Shown here: positions 25,233 through 34,959 of the stretch, one piece after another | Layout: every line of letters begins with the position of its first letter | How positions within the stretch are numbered: the first letter of the stretch is position 1 | Assembly: GCA_958436175.1 (NCBI GenBank) | Contig: CAUBJF010000006.1 | Coordinates: forward strand, 1 to 64,000 | Length of the DNA stretch: 64,000 nt | DNA from: an uncultured Muribaculaceae bacterium | GTDB lineage: Bacteria > Bacteroidota > Bacteroidia > Bacteroidales > Muribaculaceae | Direction: 5' to 3' | Position numbers and translations under genes: made by a program | The notes under the pieces: model-generated | The model's database searches: none | What the model was told of the DNA's origin: nothing | What the model saw: only the letters and a program-made list of their open reading frames with translations

Positions 25233-26966
25233 ATGAACAATCTCTTTAAATTCATGATGGGTACAGCGATTCTCTCTCTCGGAGCATGCTCCAGCGACGA
25301 ACCGGCCAAGACACCCGACACCCCCGCGGGAGATGGTGACGCTCTCTACCTCACCGTCAACATCAAGTCTGCCGATCCCGGCCGTGCCCAAGGCGTAGGC
25401 GAAGGCGAAGACGGTACTTTCGAATACGGCAATGCCGACGAACACGACGTACAGAACGCCGATTTCTATTTCTTCGACGCACAGGGTGTATATGTAGCCC
25501 AGGCGGACGTTTGGAAAGATGGCGGTGAAGTTTCTCAGCCCACTCCCAGCGTTGAGTACATCAGCAGCAGCGTGCTCGTTCTCCGCGGCCTCACCGAGAA
25601 AAATCCCCCTAAATACATGGTAACTGTACTCAACGACGACGGTACCATCAAGGCAAATATGGTACAGGGATAGACTTCTCTCGACGAATTCCGCAACAAG
25701 GCAACCAACTGGACCCTCAAGACTTTCCAAGATAATGGTGTAGACAAGAACCTTATGGTCATGACCACCTCCTCTTTCAAGGGTGATGCCGACAACGACC
25801 AGTGGGGCACAACCCTTATCAAAGATACCAACCTTGCCAAAGAGCCTATCACCGCAGAATCTGCCGGTGTAACTCCCGTAGAGGTTTACGTTGAGCGTCT
25901 TGCTGCCAAGTTCACCATGACCGGTGCTACAGAATACACCATTCCTGTCACCGTCGGCGGCATGACTAACCCTGATGGAACACCTGCTGATGCTTCCGGC
26001 GACACAAAGGTTAAGGTTACCCTCTCCGGTATCTCCATCACCACTACACCTGAACAGTCGTACGTCACCAAGCACCTCGTAACACCTGAAACTACCACTC
26101 CCTGGGACTGGAACGACCCCACCAACAAGCGCAGCTACTGGTGTGCATCCCTCAACTACGACAATACCGATGCTACCGGTCTTCTCAACACCGAGTTCAA
26201 ACTGCATACCGCCGGCACTTCCCTGCCCGTATATGCCAACGAGAACACCAAGCCCTTCGCAAACCTTAAGGGTACCGGCGACCGTGTGAAAGCCGACCTC
26301 GTCACCAACGTTGTCTTCACTGCCGACATTACAATCAATGGCGAAAAAGCCGAACTCGTGAACTACCGCGGCATCTACTACCTCAAGAACAACTTCATCG
26401 AGTACATCCTCCAGCATGCAGCCCTCACACAGAACGGCCTGAACTACTATCATTTCACCCCCAATGCAGAGGATGCGACAAAGGGTACCTGGGAACAGGT
26501 CAAGGCTGACGAATTCAAGCTCGTGCGCAAGGACGAAACAAAGAAAAACGCCGAAGTCAAGATTGTCTACGCAGACAATGATGCAGTTCTCTATGCCAAA
26601 AACAGCACGACTCCTATCGACGGGGGCGTTGAGGCACTTAACGCAGAAATTGCAAACACTATCGGCACCAACACTCCCGTCTTCTACAACGGCTCTACTT
26701 ACTACTGCGTTCCCGTTGAACACCTCCTCGGCCAGAACGACAGCGAAAGCTTCGTAGTAAAGGAAGACGGTCAGTACGGTATCGTCCGTAACCACTGGTA
26801 CAATCTCACAATCGAGAACATCAGCAAGCTCGGATACGGCGTATTCGATCCCGATTCCGACCAGACCTTCCCCGATCCCGATCCCAAGAAAGAAACCTGG
26901 GCTCTCGCTGCCCAGGTCAACATCCTCTCCTGGAAGATCGTCAAGCAGAACATCAACATCAAATAA
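25233..26966 (+). pseudogene. Mfa1-like fimbrillin interrupted by an in-frame amber codon
   Basis: The frame starts at ATG 25233 with a lipoprotein signal (LSLGAC, lipid Cys then SSDEP) and runs, apart from TAG at 25671-25673, to TAA at 26964-26966: 577 codons in one frame. The part after the TAG keeps codon use and homology-like features (DEFRNKATNWTLKTF; VERLAAKFTMTG; SYWCASLNYD; RNHWYNLTIENI, the fimbrillin C-terminal signature). It would be the major structural subunit. Translation would stop after 146 residues, or restart at ATG 25755 without a signal peptide. A single base change, a sequencing error or an inactivated allele all fit. Confidence 0.75.
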
Positions 26967-27000
26967 ACCGGCCTCATAACCGAAATATCAACCTACCGAC

Positions 27001-27029
27001 AAGGGCGCGGATGCGCGTCCGCGCCCTTG
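27001..27029 (+). terminator. Terminator after the fimbrillin gene
   Basis: AAGGGCGCGGA (27001-27011) pairs perfectly with TCCGCGCCCTT (27018-27028), followed by GTCTCTTTTTTTC. Partial read-through here would set the ratio of major subunit to accessory proteins. Confidence 0.85.
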
Positions 27030-27181
27030 TCTCTTTTTTTCTAAATCTTCTTATCCAATTTCCAGCATTAGAACTCTTATGAGCACCTCATAGAAACCGA
27101 TCAATCTCTCTTTTTTAACCCGTCTCCGACAAAAAGGAGGCACCAAACCTATTTTTAAGCACAAACAAGCGCGACAGCCTG

Positions 27182-28219
27182 ATGAACCGATATCATATCA
27201 CAACAACCTTGCGCCTACTGACACTGGCGCTTACCGCCGCCGTTGCAGGACTTTCCCTATCGTCCTGCAACGACCTCATATATGACTACGAAGGCGACTG
27301 CGATCCCCACTACAAGGCCCGCTTCATCTTCGACCACAACCTCAAATACGCCGATGCCTTCGCCAACGAAGTGAACGCTGTCACGCTCTATATCACCGAC
27401 CCCGCGACAGGACGCATCGTATGGCAGAAGAGCGAAAGCGGCGACGCCCTCCGTACCGGAGACTACCTCATGGACATCGACGGCATATCCCCCGGCGACT
27501 ATAACCTCATGGCATGGTGCGGCGAAGGCGTGGGCGAACATTTCGCCGTCCCCGAAGCCGATGTCCACACCGGCCTCACATGCACGCTGCGTCGCGACGA
27601 GGATACTCCTGAAATCCGTCACCGCCTCAAAAACCTTTACTACGGCAAGCTTACGGCCCGCACATTCCCCGACGATGAAGGCACATATATCTTCAATGTG
27701 CCCCTGATCAAAAACACCAACGAGGTGAACATCGTCCTCCAGCACCTCTCCGGCGAACCTGTCGACAAGGACGACTTCATCTTCTCCGTCGTCGACGGCA
27801 ACAGCCACATGGACTGGGACAACAGCCTCCTCGAAGTGCCCGACACACGCTACTACGCCTACCGCACCATGAGCGGCAACGCCGGTATCGACTATCCCGA
27901 AGCCGAACAAACGTCGCGCGCCACAACGAACATGAGCGCCTGCGTCGCCAATATCACTACCGCACGCCTGACCACCGAGCACAGCAACCGCATGATGGTA
28001 CAGGTACACAAGAAAGACGGCTCCCTCGTCCTCTCCATACCCCTCATTCAGTACGCACTCCTCGTCAAAGGCAGCCACTACGAAATGCCCGACCAGGAAT
28101 ATCTCGACCGCCAGGACAAGTACGACCTCGTATTCTTCCTCGATGAAGGCAACCGCTGGATCGACACATACATCTACATCAACTCGTGGAAGCTCGTGCT
28201 CCAGAGTATCGAAATATAG
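27182..28219 (+). CDS. FimB/Mfa2-family fimbrial anchor lipoprotein
   Basis: This 345-residue protein has a signal and lipobox (LSLSSC, then NDLIYDYEGDC). It matches the Mfa2/FimB pattern: DCDPHYKARFIFDHNLKYADAF, EVNAVTLYITDPATGRIV, GDYLMDIDGISPGDYNLMAWCGE, KNTNEVNIVLQHLSG. Mfa2-type proteins anchor the fimbrial rod and regulate its length. Its TAG stop is 9 bp before, and in frame with, the next gene's ATG, so it is translated in a tight unit. Confidence 0.88.
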   Translation: MNRYHITTTLRLLTLALTAAVAGLSLSSCNDLIYDYEGDCDPHYKARFIFDHNLKYADAFANEVNAVTLYITDPATGRIVWQKSESGDALRTGDYLMDIDGISPGDYNLMAWCGEGVGEHFAVPEADVHTGLTCTLRRDEDTPEIRHRLKNLYYGKLTARTFPDDEGTYIFNVPLIKNTNEVNIVLQHLSGEPVDKDDFIFSVVDGNSHMDWDNSLLEVPDTRYYAYRTMSGNAGIDYPEAEQTSRATTNMSACVANITTARLTTEHSNRMMVQVHKKDGSLVLSIPLIQYALLVKGSHYEMPDQEYLDRQDKYDLVFFLDEGNRWIDTYIYINSWKLVLQSIEI

Positions 28220-28228
28220 TCAGAACCC

Positions 28229-29521
28229 ATGCTCTCCAGAATAAGCAAATACTTCAAAATACCCGTCATAGCCCTGATGGCGCTTGCCGCGGCCTCCTGC
28301 TCTTCGCAAGGCGAGGAGCCCGACGGCCCCACGCCCGGCGGCGACCATTCCGGCGAGGAAGTGTCGCTCAGGCTATATCTCTCGCTGGGCAACCCGTCGG
28401 CCTCGCGCGCGCCCTCCGACGGCGACTACGACCCCGGGGCCGGCTACGAGAACTATATCGACCTCGACGAGACAGGTCCCACAGGCAAAGGCGACTTCTT
28501 CGTCGCCGTCTACAATCCTGACAATAGCCTCGTCTTCATCGCAGACGACCCTGTCCTCCATCCCGTCAGCGGTACCGCCTCCTCCAAGACCTACCTCCTC
28601 GACTTCCCCGTCAAGAAGGAAGATTTCGACAAGATGACCGGCACCGCCACCACGAAGAGCTTCAAAATCCTCCTCCTGGCCAACTGGAACCGCAACTATC
28701 CCACCGAGGCGGAAATGCGTGCCACCAGCCTCGGAAATCTCTTCTCCTCCTCCGACCGCTTCGCCATCAGCTACCAGCCCGGCGGCACAGGCACAAGCCC
28801 CGTCTATCCCGGACCTGTCCTTACAAAAGCCGACAAGACAGCGCTTTTCGGTGTCAAGGAATACAACAACGTCGTGTTCTACAACTGGCAGGCCACGCCC
28901 CTCGAAGGGACACTCCATCTCATACGCGCCCTCGCCAAAATCGATGTCTATCTCAGCGAGGAAACAGCGCAGACATGCACTCTCGACTATGTACGCCTCA
29001 CCCGAGGCGGCATGAAGGCAGCCCCGGCACCTTTCGGCGTCGTCAAGGAAAGCGACTACGTCAAAGGCTCCTACGCAGCCGACTATACCCCGGTGCCCTC
29101 CATACCGACGGCCAACGTCTTCGGAGGGGACATACCCCTGACAGCCGACGACGACGGACATTATATCATCTACGTCCCCGAGTTCACAAACCTCCAGGGC
29201 ACCACAGATGCATTGCCCGACAACCAGCGCATGCGCATGAAAGTCAAGCTGTCGCCGAAACCCGGCAACACCTCTCCCTCCGACCAGTTCAAGGAAACCA
29301 TAATCGATTTCGCATACTACAGAATGGACCCCGAAACCAAGCTCTCCGAAATCGATACGTCCAAAGGTACCGGCGGTTTCTACAACATCATGCGCAACTA
29401 CTGGTACAAATTCGAACTGAACCGCGTCGCTTCCGACCTCGCGCCCACAGTCGACGTACTCCCCTACGGCATCGTGGAGCTGGAACCCGACTTCGGCCTC
29501 GACCCCAAATCTCTCTCTTAA
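28229..29521 (+). CDS. Fimbrillin-type accessory lipoprotein
   Basis: The protein has 430 residues, with signal and lipobox (ALAAASC, then SSQGEEP). It has the fimbrillin fold markers: YLSLGNPSASRAP near the N-terminus, a Arg site followed by the first strand, RALAKIDVYLSEET, and the C-terminal RNYWYKFELNRV (the same signature as RNHWYNLTIENI in the major subunit). It is probably a minor or tip-proximal fimbrial subunit that adds to the rod by strand exchange. The role within the fibre is inferred. Confidence 0.8.
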   Translation: MLSRISKYFKIPVIALMALAAASCSSQGEEPDGPTPGGDHSGEEVSLRLYLSLGNPSASRAPSDGDYDPGAGYENYIDLDETGPTGKGDFFVAVYNPDNSLVFIADDPVLHPVSGTASSKTYLLDFPVKKEDFDKMTGTATTKSFKILLLANWNRNYPTEAEMRATSLGNLFSSSDRFAISYQPGGTGTSPVYPGPVLTKADKTALFGVKEYNNVVFYNWQATPLEGTLHLIRALAKIDVYLSEETAQTCTLDYVRLTRGGMKAAPAPFGVVKESDYVKGSYAADYTPVPSIPTANVFGGDIPLTADDDGHYIIYVPEFTNLQGTTDALPDNQRMRMKVKLSPKPGNTSPSDQFKETIIDFAYYRMDPETKLSEIDTSKGTGGFYNIMRNYWYKFELNRVASDLAPTVDVLPYGIVELEPDFGLDPKSLS

Positions 29522-29542
29522 TACGCAAGTTTTCTTCAAGAC

Positions 29543-32500
29543 ATGAACAAGATATACTATATCCTCAGCCTGCTCCTCCTCACGACGCTGTGTGGATGCG
29601 AGGACAGGCTTGAATGGAATGGGGCCATCCCCGAAGGTATCAGCAATGTTACCTTCAGGATGTCCTTCGACGATTTCTCTCCGGCCTTGCAGGATTCGCG
29701 TTCTTCAGGCGATGCCATCAAGGCTATAGAAAAACTGTGGGTTGTCGTCTATGACACCGACGGAAACTATATACAGCACCAGCAGATCGGCGATTTCACC
29801 ATAGTCAAAAACGACCGCCCCGACGGCAGCCCCTCGACTGAAGAGAAGACCGGACATGCCGAATTCAACCTTGTGCTCGCCAATGGCCGCTATCATATCT
29901 ACGCTGTCGCAAACTGCAACCTCACCGACGACGATGTAGCCACCGAGGATGCCCTCAAAAGCAAGACCCTCCAGTGGCAGACCGGCCAGAACCTCAACGC
30001 CACAAGCACCGGACAGCCCAATAAGGAGATGTTCGGATACTTCTCCAACACCACCGCCGAGCAGTCCAAGATGCCCGAAGGTTTCGGGCCCGACCTCGTC
30101 ATAGTCAACGGTGTGCTCCCCGTTCATGCCTGGCTGCGCCGTGCCGCCTCGAAGCTGACCATAGCCTTCGATACCCAGAACCTCAAGGAGAACGTATATA
30201 TCTACCTTCAGTCGGTCCAGATACGCGACATCCCCCGCGAATGTTATCTGGGCAAGGACAATCAGCCCGGCAAAGAGGGAAATCCAGCCAAAGAACAGGT
30301 TCTCTACCACGACGGCGAGATCATGTTCTTCAAGGGTGCCAAAGCCGGTCAGGATCCCAAGGCCGACCACGGCAAATGGACTATGCTTCCGGCTGAAGAC
30401 ACCAACATCTGGGGCATGAATTCCGAAAAGAACACGCCCTATCCCGGTGCCGACGACCCTGCGAAACCCGACGAGAACCGCAAAAACCGCCTCAAACACG
30501 AACACTCGGAGGCAGCTCCGGCTCTCTATTTCTATGAGAACCGCCAGCCGAGAGGTAACAAGGGCGAGGACGCTTCCGACAAGCGCCAGGACATCACCGG
30601 CGAGAACAAGCAGGTGAGCTACCCCGAAGGTACCGACTCGACCAAGACGGCATGGAAAGACGCGCGTCCCTATGGTTCTTATGTGGAGATCAAGGGCTAC
30701 TACGTCAGCAACGACGACGGCCGCCCCGGACAGGGACCCATCACCTACCGCTTCATGCTCGGCAAGAACACTGTCGACGACTACGATGCCGAGCGCAACT
30801 ATCATTACCAGCTGACGATGAAGTTCAACGGCTACGCCAACGACGTGGACTTCCATATCGACTACCGCGAAGAGAGCAAGCCCGGCCCCTACTCTCCCGA
30901 TATTACCTATGTGTCCTACTCCTACAATCAGCCGGCACATACCGTATTCCGCGGAACGCCGAGGCAGGGCTACAAGATGACCTCGCTCGATGTCTATATC
31001 CTCAAGAACGAATGGCGTCCCTATAGCGAGGATGGCACGGAGCTCTCTGAACCGATATATAATTCGGTAGCCTGGAACATGCAGATGAACAAGCAAGGTT
31101 ATTATTCCGGCGGGGATGCATGGAAGGTATCAAACAATAAAGCTGAAGAAGATCCCAATTGTGAGTTCGGTTTCCTTTCGCTTCGTGCAGTGAAAGATGT
31201 GGATATCGATATGGGGGGACGTGACCATGCAAACGGTAACCTCGAAGACCGAATCAAACGTTTCCGCATCTCATATACACGAAATGCATCGGAGAATGCC
31301 GGAAAGCCGCTGAGTATAAATGCCACAGGCCCCGGCAAATACCCCAAAGGCCGTCGCACCTATAGAATTGACAATGTCGTTACATACGGTACTCCTACCA
31401 ACGGCCCTGTTGATGCTGATATTGATGCCGATGAAGCTAATGACGGTAATGCACAGGTCAATTATGAAATCGTCCCTAAAGGCGACCCCAACACCAAGGC
31501 CGACGACGAGCACAACTATATCTTCACCATCCCCCTATACACCCGCGCCAAGTCACTCGATTCGTGGTGCGTCTACTCCGGAGCGAACGCTTTCTATCAG
31601 CACTACCGCTATGCGAAGATCAAGTTCGTCGCTCATTATGAGAACGTTAATAATTCTAAGGACAAATATGCAGACTCTACTTACACCAATGTTCTCCAGT
31701 CACGACGTGTCGACAATCCCCGCGGTATTATTCGCGATGGCGGCAATACGGAACCTTTCGAGGTTGAGCTAATGTTCTCAACCCTGAATGCAGACAACAT
31801 CGTCACAGGGTTCAGTCCTGTAGTGTCAAGAGGTCCCTGGACGGCCATAATTGAAAAGGATCCTAACAATCTTGTTCAGCTGACAGGCAACGGGCAGACT
31901 GCAACCGGCGAAAAAGGGATGATTACCGGCAAAACTAATACGAAAATTAACTTTACATATACACCTCGGCATACCGTCGACAATTCAAATTCAGAGGGTG
32001 CTCTAATCAAAGTACAGTACCATAATAATAGCTGCGTACATTATATCATTGTCCGCCAGGGTTATGGACCTGTACGTCTTGTTGACGGAGGCATGAACTG
32101 GAGCGCCTTCAATGTCTTCGATGAGAGTCACTTGACAGTCAACCCTCTTTCATCGGGAAGCTTGTTCAGGAGATACTGGAAGCTTAACAAGCCTATTTCT
32201 ACCGATAATAATAAGACGTACGGCTTAGGTGCTCTCCCGTCTGAAACCTATCGCTTCCGCTTGGCTCCCCTATCCTCCAAACGTACTGCCACATGGAATC
32301 TGGAAAAAGATAAGAGAGATGAGAATTGTATTCCTTATATGCCATCAAGTGAAACTAATGCCTTCGGTGAGTTCACGATGTCAAACGGTATAAAATACAA
32401 AGCTCCCTCAGGTTCGAAGTTTAAAGCAATTATCGCCAACACTAATACAACTAACACAATAGTAGATTTCGCCTTTGGTATAGTTTATGGCAACGGAGCC

Positions 32501-33106
32501 ACAAAGACACTCAGCACAACTGCTGCCTGGAGCTTCACGGATCCGAATAATATAATAACTGAATCGGACTACGGTGCCCGTGGAGTAGTTGCTTACAATA
32601 ATCAGACCGGAGCCAATATCTTCTTCCCGTTCGGGCAGTATGGTCACGCTCGTAGAAAGTGTCAATACTGGACCCTGTCGCCCGACTACGTAAGTTTCAA
32701 TATTACTGATGGTAATGGAACTCTTCGTTACGGTAGTCTTGACGTACGTCTTGGTGGTACGATGGGTCAGCATGGTACTGGCAGGGAGTACAATGACTAC
32801 CGCCCGATGGCCTATAATCTACCCGATCAAGAAGGAGGTGTATATTGGTTTGGCGAAAAAGATGGTAATGACATAGCTGCCGACTTTAATTATGGTAACT
32901 ACATGACCGGCGTACTTGGCGCCAGCAATTTGTACACCAGAAGTGAGTTCGACTCTGATGGTTACTATTATATCGGTCCCGGACATGGACAATATAACTA
33001 TAGTAATGGCAATTTTATTGATGTCGGGGTAAATAAAGGCAGTTATCTTTATGGTAACCCTACGGCCTGCGATGCCGTGCCTATCAAGCCTGTAAGGGCT
33101 GAATAG
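29543..33106 (+). CDS. Large fimbrial tip-like lipoprotein
   Basis: The protein has 1187 residues with a lipoprotein signal (LLTTLCGC, then EDRLEW). The first 500 residues resemble Mfa-type tip subunits (VTFRMSFDDFSPALQDSR; KLTIAFDTQNLKENVYIYLQ; NYHYQLTMKFNGY). The C-terminal half (from about residue 510) is aromatic- and Gly/Asn-rich (VDGGMNWSAFNVF; GGVYWFGEKDGND; YYYIGPGHGQYN), and the DNA there is more AT-rich and less biased in codon use than the first half. This fits a variable adhesin tip, though the ligand is unknown. It is the last gene of the operon before a terminator. Confidence 0.72.
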   Translation: MNKIYYILSLLLLTTLCGCEDRLEWNGAIPEGISNVTFRMSFDDFSPALQDSRSSGDAIKAIEKLWVVVYDTDGNYIQHQQIGDFTIVKNDRPDGSPSTEEKTGHAEFNLVLANGRYHIYAVANCNLTDDDVATEDALKSKTLQWQTGQNLNATSTGQPNKEMFGYFSNTTAEQSKMPEGFGPDLVIVNGVLPVHAWLRRAASKLTIAFDTQNLKENVYIYLQSVQIRDIPRECYLGKDNQPGKEGNPAKEQVLYHDGEIMFFKGAKAGQDPKADHGKWTMLPAEDTNIWGMNSEKNTPYPGADDPAKPDENRKNRLKHEHSEAAPALYFYENRQPRGNKGEDASDKRQDITGENKQVSYPEGTDSTKTAWKDARPYGSYVEIKGYYVSNDDGRPGQGPITYRFMLGKNTVDDYDAERNYHYQLTMKFNGYANDVDFHIDYREESKPGPYSPDITYVSYSYNQPAHTVFRGTPRQGYKMTSLDVYILKNEWRPYSEDGTELSEPIYNSVAWNMQMNKQGYYSGGDAWKVSNNKAEEDPNCEFGFLSLRAVKDVDIDMGGRDHANGNLEDRIKRFRISYTRNASENAGKPLSINATGPGKYPKGRRTYRIDNVVTYGTPTNGPVDADIDADEANDGNAQVNYEIVPKGDPNTKADDEHNYIFTIPLYTRAKSLDSWCVYSGANAFYQHYRYAKIKFVAHYENVNNSKDKYADSTYTNVLQSRRVDNPRGIIRDGGNTEPFEVELMFSTLNADNIVTGFSPVVSRGPWTAIIEKDPNNLVQLTGNGQTATGEKGMITGKTNTKINFTYTPRHTVDNSNSEGALIKVQYHNNSCVHYIIVRQGYGPVRLVDGGMNWSAFNVFDESHLTVNPLSSGSLFRRYWKLNKPISTDNNKTYGLGALPSETYRFRLAPLSSKRTATWNLEKDKRDENCIPYMPSSETNAFGEFTMSNGIKYKAPSGSKFKAIIANTNTTNTIVDFAFGIVYGNGATKTLSTTAAWSFTDPNNIITESDYGARGVVAYNNQTGANIFFPFGQYGHARRKCQYWTLSPDYVSFNITDGNGTLRYGSLDVRLGGTMGQHGTGREYNDYRPMAYNLPDQEGGVYWFGEKDGNDIAADFNYGNYMTGVLGASNLYTRSEFDSDGYYYIGPGHGQYNYSNGNFIDVGVNKGSYLYGNPTACDAVPIKPVRAE

Positions 33107-33146
33107 ATTCTTGATAGTTCCAATAAGTAATATCTCATAAGTCCGA

Positions 33147-33172
33147 AACGCCCCTCAAAGGGGCGTTTTTTC
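33147..33172 (+). terminator. Terminator of the fimbrial operon
   Basis: AACGCCCC pairs with GGGGCGTT around TCAAA, followed by TTTTTCTG: a canonical intrinsic terminator about 40 bp after the tip gene. Confidence 0.9.
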
Positions 33173-33310
33173 TGCTTTTTCACAGCCCTTATGACTGAGA
33201 TGCCTCCCTGAGGGGACGCCCCGGAGCTTCTGCTTTTCCCGCCCCCGCCCCTCTTCGCCCAGCCCAAAAGCCTCCCAAACCGCAACCAAAACCTAACTCG
33301 CAGAGGGAAT

Positions 33311-33618
33311 CAAAAGTTGCTTCTGTCAGCTTATAATCGTATATTTGCCACCGGGACGGCCTTCGCTCAGCCTGAGGCAAGCCTCTTGAACTGGGGACAA
33401 AACCCACTCCTGCCTCCCCTAAGCACAAAAACCGATCCAAGTTTCTCTTCTTCACCCACAAACCGACCCCAAGCCTCCCTAAACCGGAGGCTAAACTACA
33501 CCAGCCTCTCTTAAAGCAGACAAAAACTACTAAAGCGAAGGGAAGCAAAAGTTGCTTCTGTCAGTCTTTTATCGTAATTTTGCCACCGAGGACGGCCTTC
33601 GCTCAGCCTGAGGCAAGC
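33311..33618 (+). repeat. Direct repeat of about 72 bp carrying promoters, upstream of a RAYT gene
   Basis: Copies at 33311-33382 and 33546-33618 share caaaagttgcttctgtcag at the start and gacggccttcgctcagcctg near the end. Each contains a complete promoter (TTG, 20 bases, TATATTTG at 33340-33347 or TAATTTTG at 33575-33582). The second drives the RAYT at 33726; the first precedes only short non-conserved frames. The rest of 33173-33725 holds C- and A-rich sequence without a gene. Confidence 0.75.
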
Positions 33619-33725
33619 TCACCTAACCAAAACAAAAGGCAACAAGGCTGCGCTCCTCGCCAGAATTTCGCTTTTGTCTTTAGTGCAACGGCTTGCCGTT
33701 GTTTAATCCTTAAATCATCAGAACC

Positions 33726-34616
33726 ATGTCTCGCCGCTACGGCCACGACTACCAGTCACGGTGCATATACCATATAACTCTCAAAAAGGCGAAGGGAGTG
33801 CCTCCTTTTGGCAGTCTATGCGGCGACAGCAAAGCCGCAGGGGTAATACGAAGCCCTTTGGGAGCTATGATAGAGAGGCATATCCGCCGGATTCCCCTGA
33901 TGGACCCTCTTCTAAGGCCTCTCCAGTACTGCATCATGCCGGACCATGTGCATCTGCTGTTATTCGTAACCGGCCGCATCGAACTGCACCTTGGAAATTA
34001 TATAGGCAAGTTCAAGATCGCAATCCACCAGGAATACCGGGAGGCGACAGGCTCCGATGATTCAATCTTCGAGAAGGATTTCTACGACTGCATTCTCTAT
34101 AATTCCCGTTCCCTTGACACGCTCTTCAAATATATCCGCGACAATCCCCGGCGACTGGCGGTGAGGAGGGAGCACCCGGAGTTCTTCAGGAGGGTCAACA
34201 GGCTGAAAATCGGAGACAAGGAATACCAGGCCTACGGCAACTTCCAGCTCCTGGGCTGTCCTTTCAAGGAGCCGGTGGCGGTACACCGCGCAGACACGGC
34301 CGAGAAGCGTGCCGCAGACCACGACCTCTGGCTCTACACAGCGGCAAACGGCGGCGTGCTTGTGTCGCCCTTCATTTCCCCGGCTGAAAAGGCCATACGC
34401 GACGAGGCTGACGAAGCCGGAGGCCGGTTCATACTGATTACGAACAAGCCTTTCCCGGAGCGCTACAAGCCCTCGGGACGCGAATTCGAGCTGTGCGAGG
34501 CCGGGCGTATGCTCATCGTCTCGGCCGGTATCGAGGAGGAGCTTACGCGCAGGGCCTGTCTGGAAATGAACGCACTGGCGGAAGAGATCGCGGCCAGAGG
34601 CTCCTCAGAGGCCTAA
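33726..34616 (+). CDS. REP-associated tyrosine transposase (RAYT, Y1 HUH) with C-terminal extension
   Basis: The protein has 296 residues. The first 160 form a Y1 transposase domain: YHITLKKAKGVPPFG, the HUH motif MPDHVHLLLFV (about 75-85), and FKIAIHQEYREA with the candidate catalytic Tyr. RAYTs act on palindromic REP sequences, and repeats flank this gene on both sides. The last 130 residues (DLWLYTAANGGVLVSPFIS, GRFILITNKPFPERYKPSG, FELCEAGRMLIVS) look like a small Rossmann-like domain recalling DprA-type segments; I am unsure of that relation. Single gene, not in an operon. Confidence 0.82.
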   Translation: MSRRYGHDYQSRCIYHITLKKAKGVPPFGSLCGDSKAAGVIRSPLGAMIERHIRRIPLMDPLLRPLQYCIMPDHVHLLLFVTGRIELHLGNYIGKFKIAIHQEYREATGSDDSIFEKDFYDCILYNSRSLDTLFKYIRDNPRRLAVRREHPEFFRRVNRLKIGDKEYQAYGNFQLLGCPFKEPVAVHRADTAEKRAADHDLWLYTAANGGVLVSPFISPAEKAIRDEADEAGGRFILITNKPFPERYKPSGREFELCEAGRMLIVSAGIEEELTRRACLEMNALAEEIAARGSSEA

Positions 34617-34654
34617 GGGGAGGCAAAAGGCTGCCCTTCCACTCACAAAGGGGA

Positions 34655-34834
34655 GGCAGGCCTCCCCGACCGAGGACAAAAGGCAGCAGGGCCGCGCTCC
34701 CCAACAAAAAACCGAAGGCAAGCCTCCCCGACCGAGGACAAAAGGCAGCAGGGCCGCGCTCCCCAACAAAAAACCGAAGGCAAGCCTCCCCGACCGAGGA
34801 CAAAAGGCAGCAGGGCCGGCAATCCCCAACAGGC
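34655..34834. repeat. Three tandem 62-bp GC-rich repeats downstream of the RAYT
   Basis: The core cctccccgaccgaggacaaa starts at 34661, 34723 and 34785, so the period is 62 bp; copies 1 and 2 are nearly identical and copy 3 diverges at its end. They share ggcaagc with the upstream direct repeats, which suggests one REP-like family served by the RAYT. Confidence 0.85.
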
Positions 34835-34899
34835 AGCAGGGCTCTTTTACTGCTTTAAGAGCCGGCAGAAGGCAGCTCATCGCTAATAAATCAAAAAAA

Positions 34900-34932
34900 T
34901 TTGCGGAAATCGGGGACTTTTTCGTATCTTCG
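34900..34932 (+). promoter_or_regulatory. Promoter of meaB
   Basis: TTTG at 34900-34903, 21 bases, TATCTTCG at 34925-34932 (one mismatch to TAnnTTTG), 27 bp upstream of the start codon. Confidence 0.55.
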
Positions 34933-34959
34933 ACTTTCAAAGCGAAATTACCCTACACC

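Noticed and set aside
25671..25673. General recoding of TAG to an amino acid
   Set aside because: Several sound genes in the window end in TAG (28217-28219, 33104-33106, the histidine kinase at 52863), so TAG works as a stop; local nonsense mutations are the simpler reading.
28373..29539. Long minus-strand frame opposite the fimbrial lipoprotein
   Set aside because: It is an antisense shadow created by high GC content at codon third positions; it has no start context or family, and it opposes well-supported genes.
34655..34834. CRISPR-like repeat
   Set aside because: The 62-bp units are contiguous copies without unique spacers, and no cas genes are nearby.
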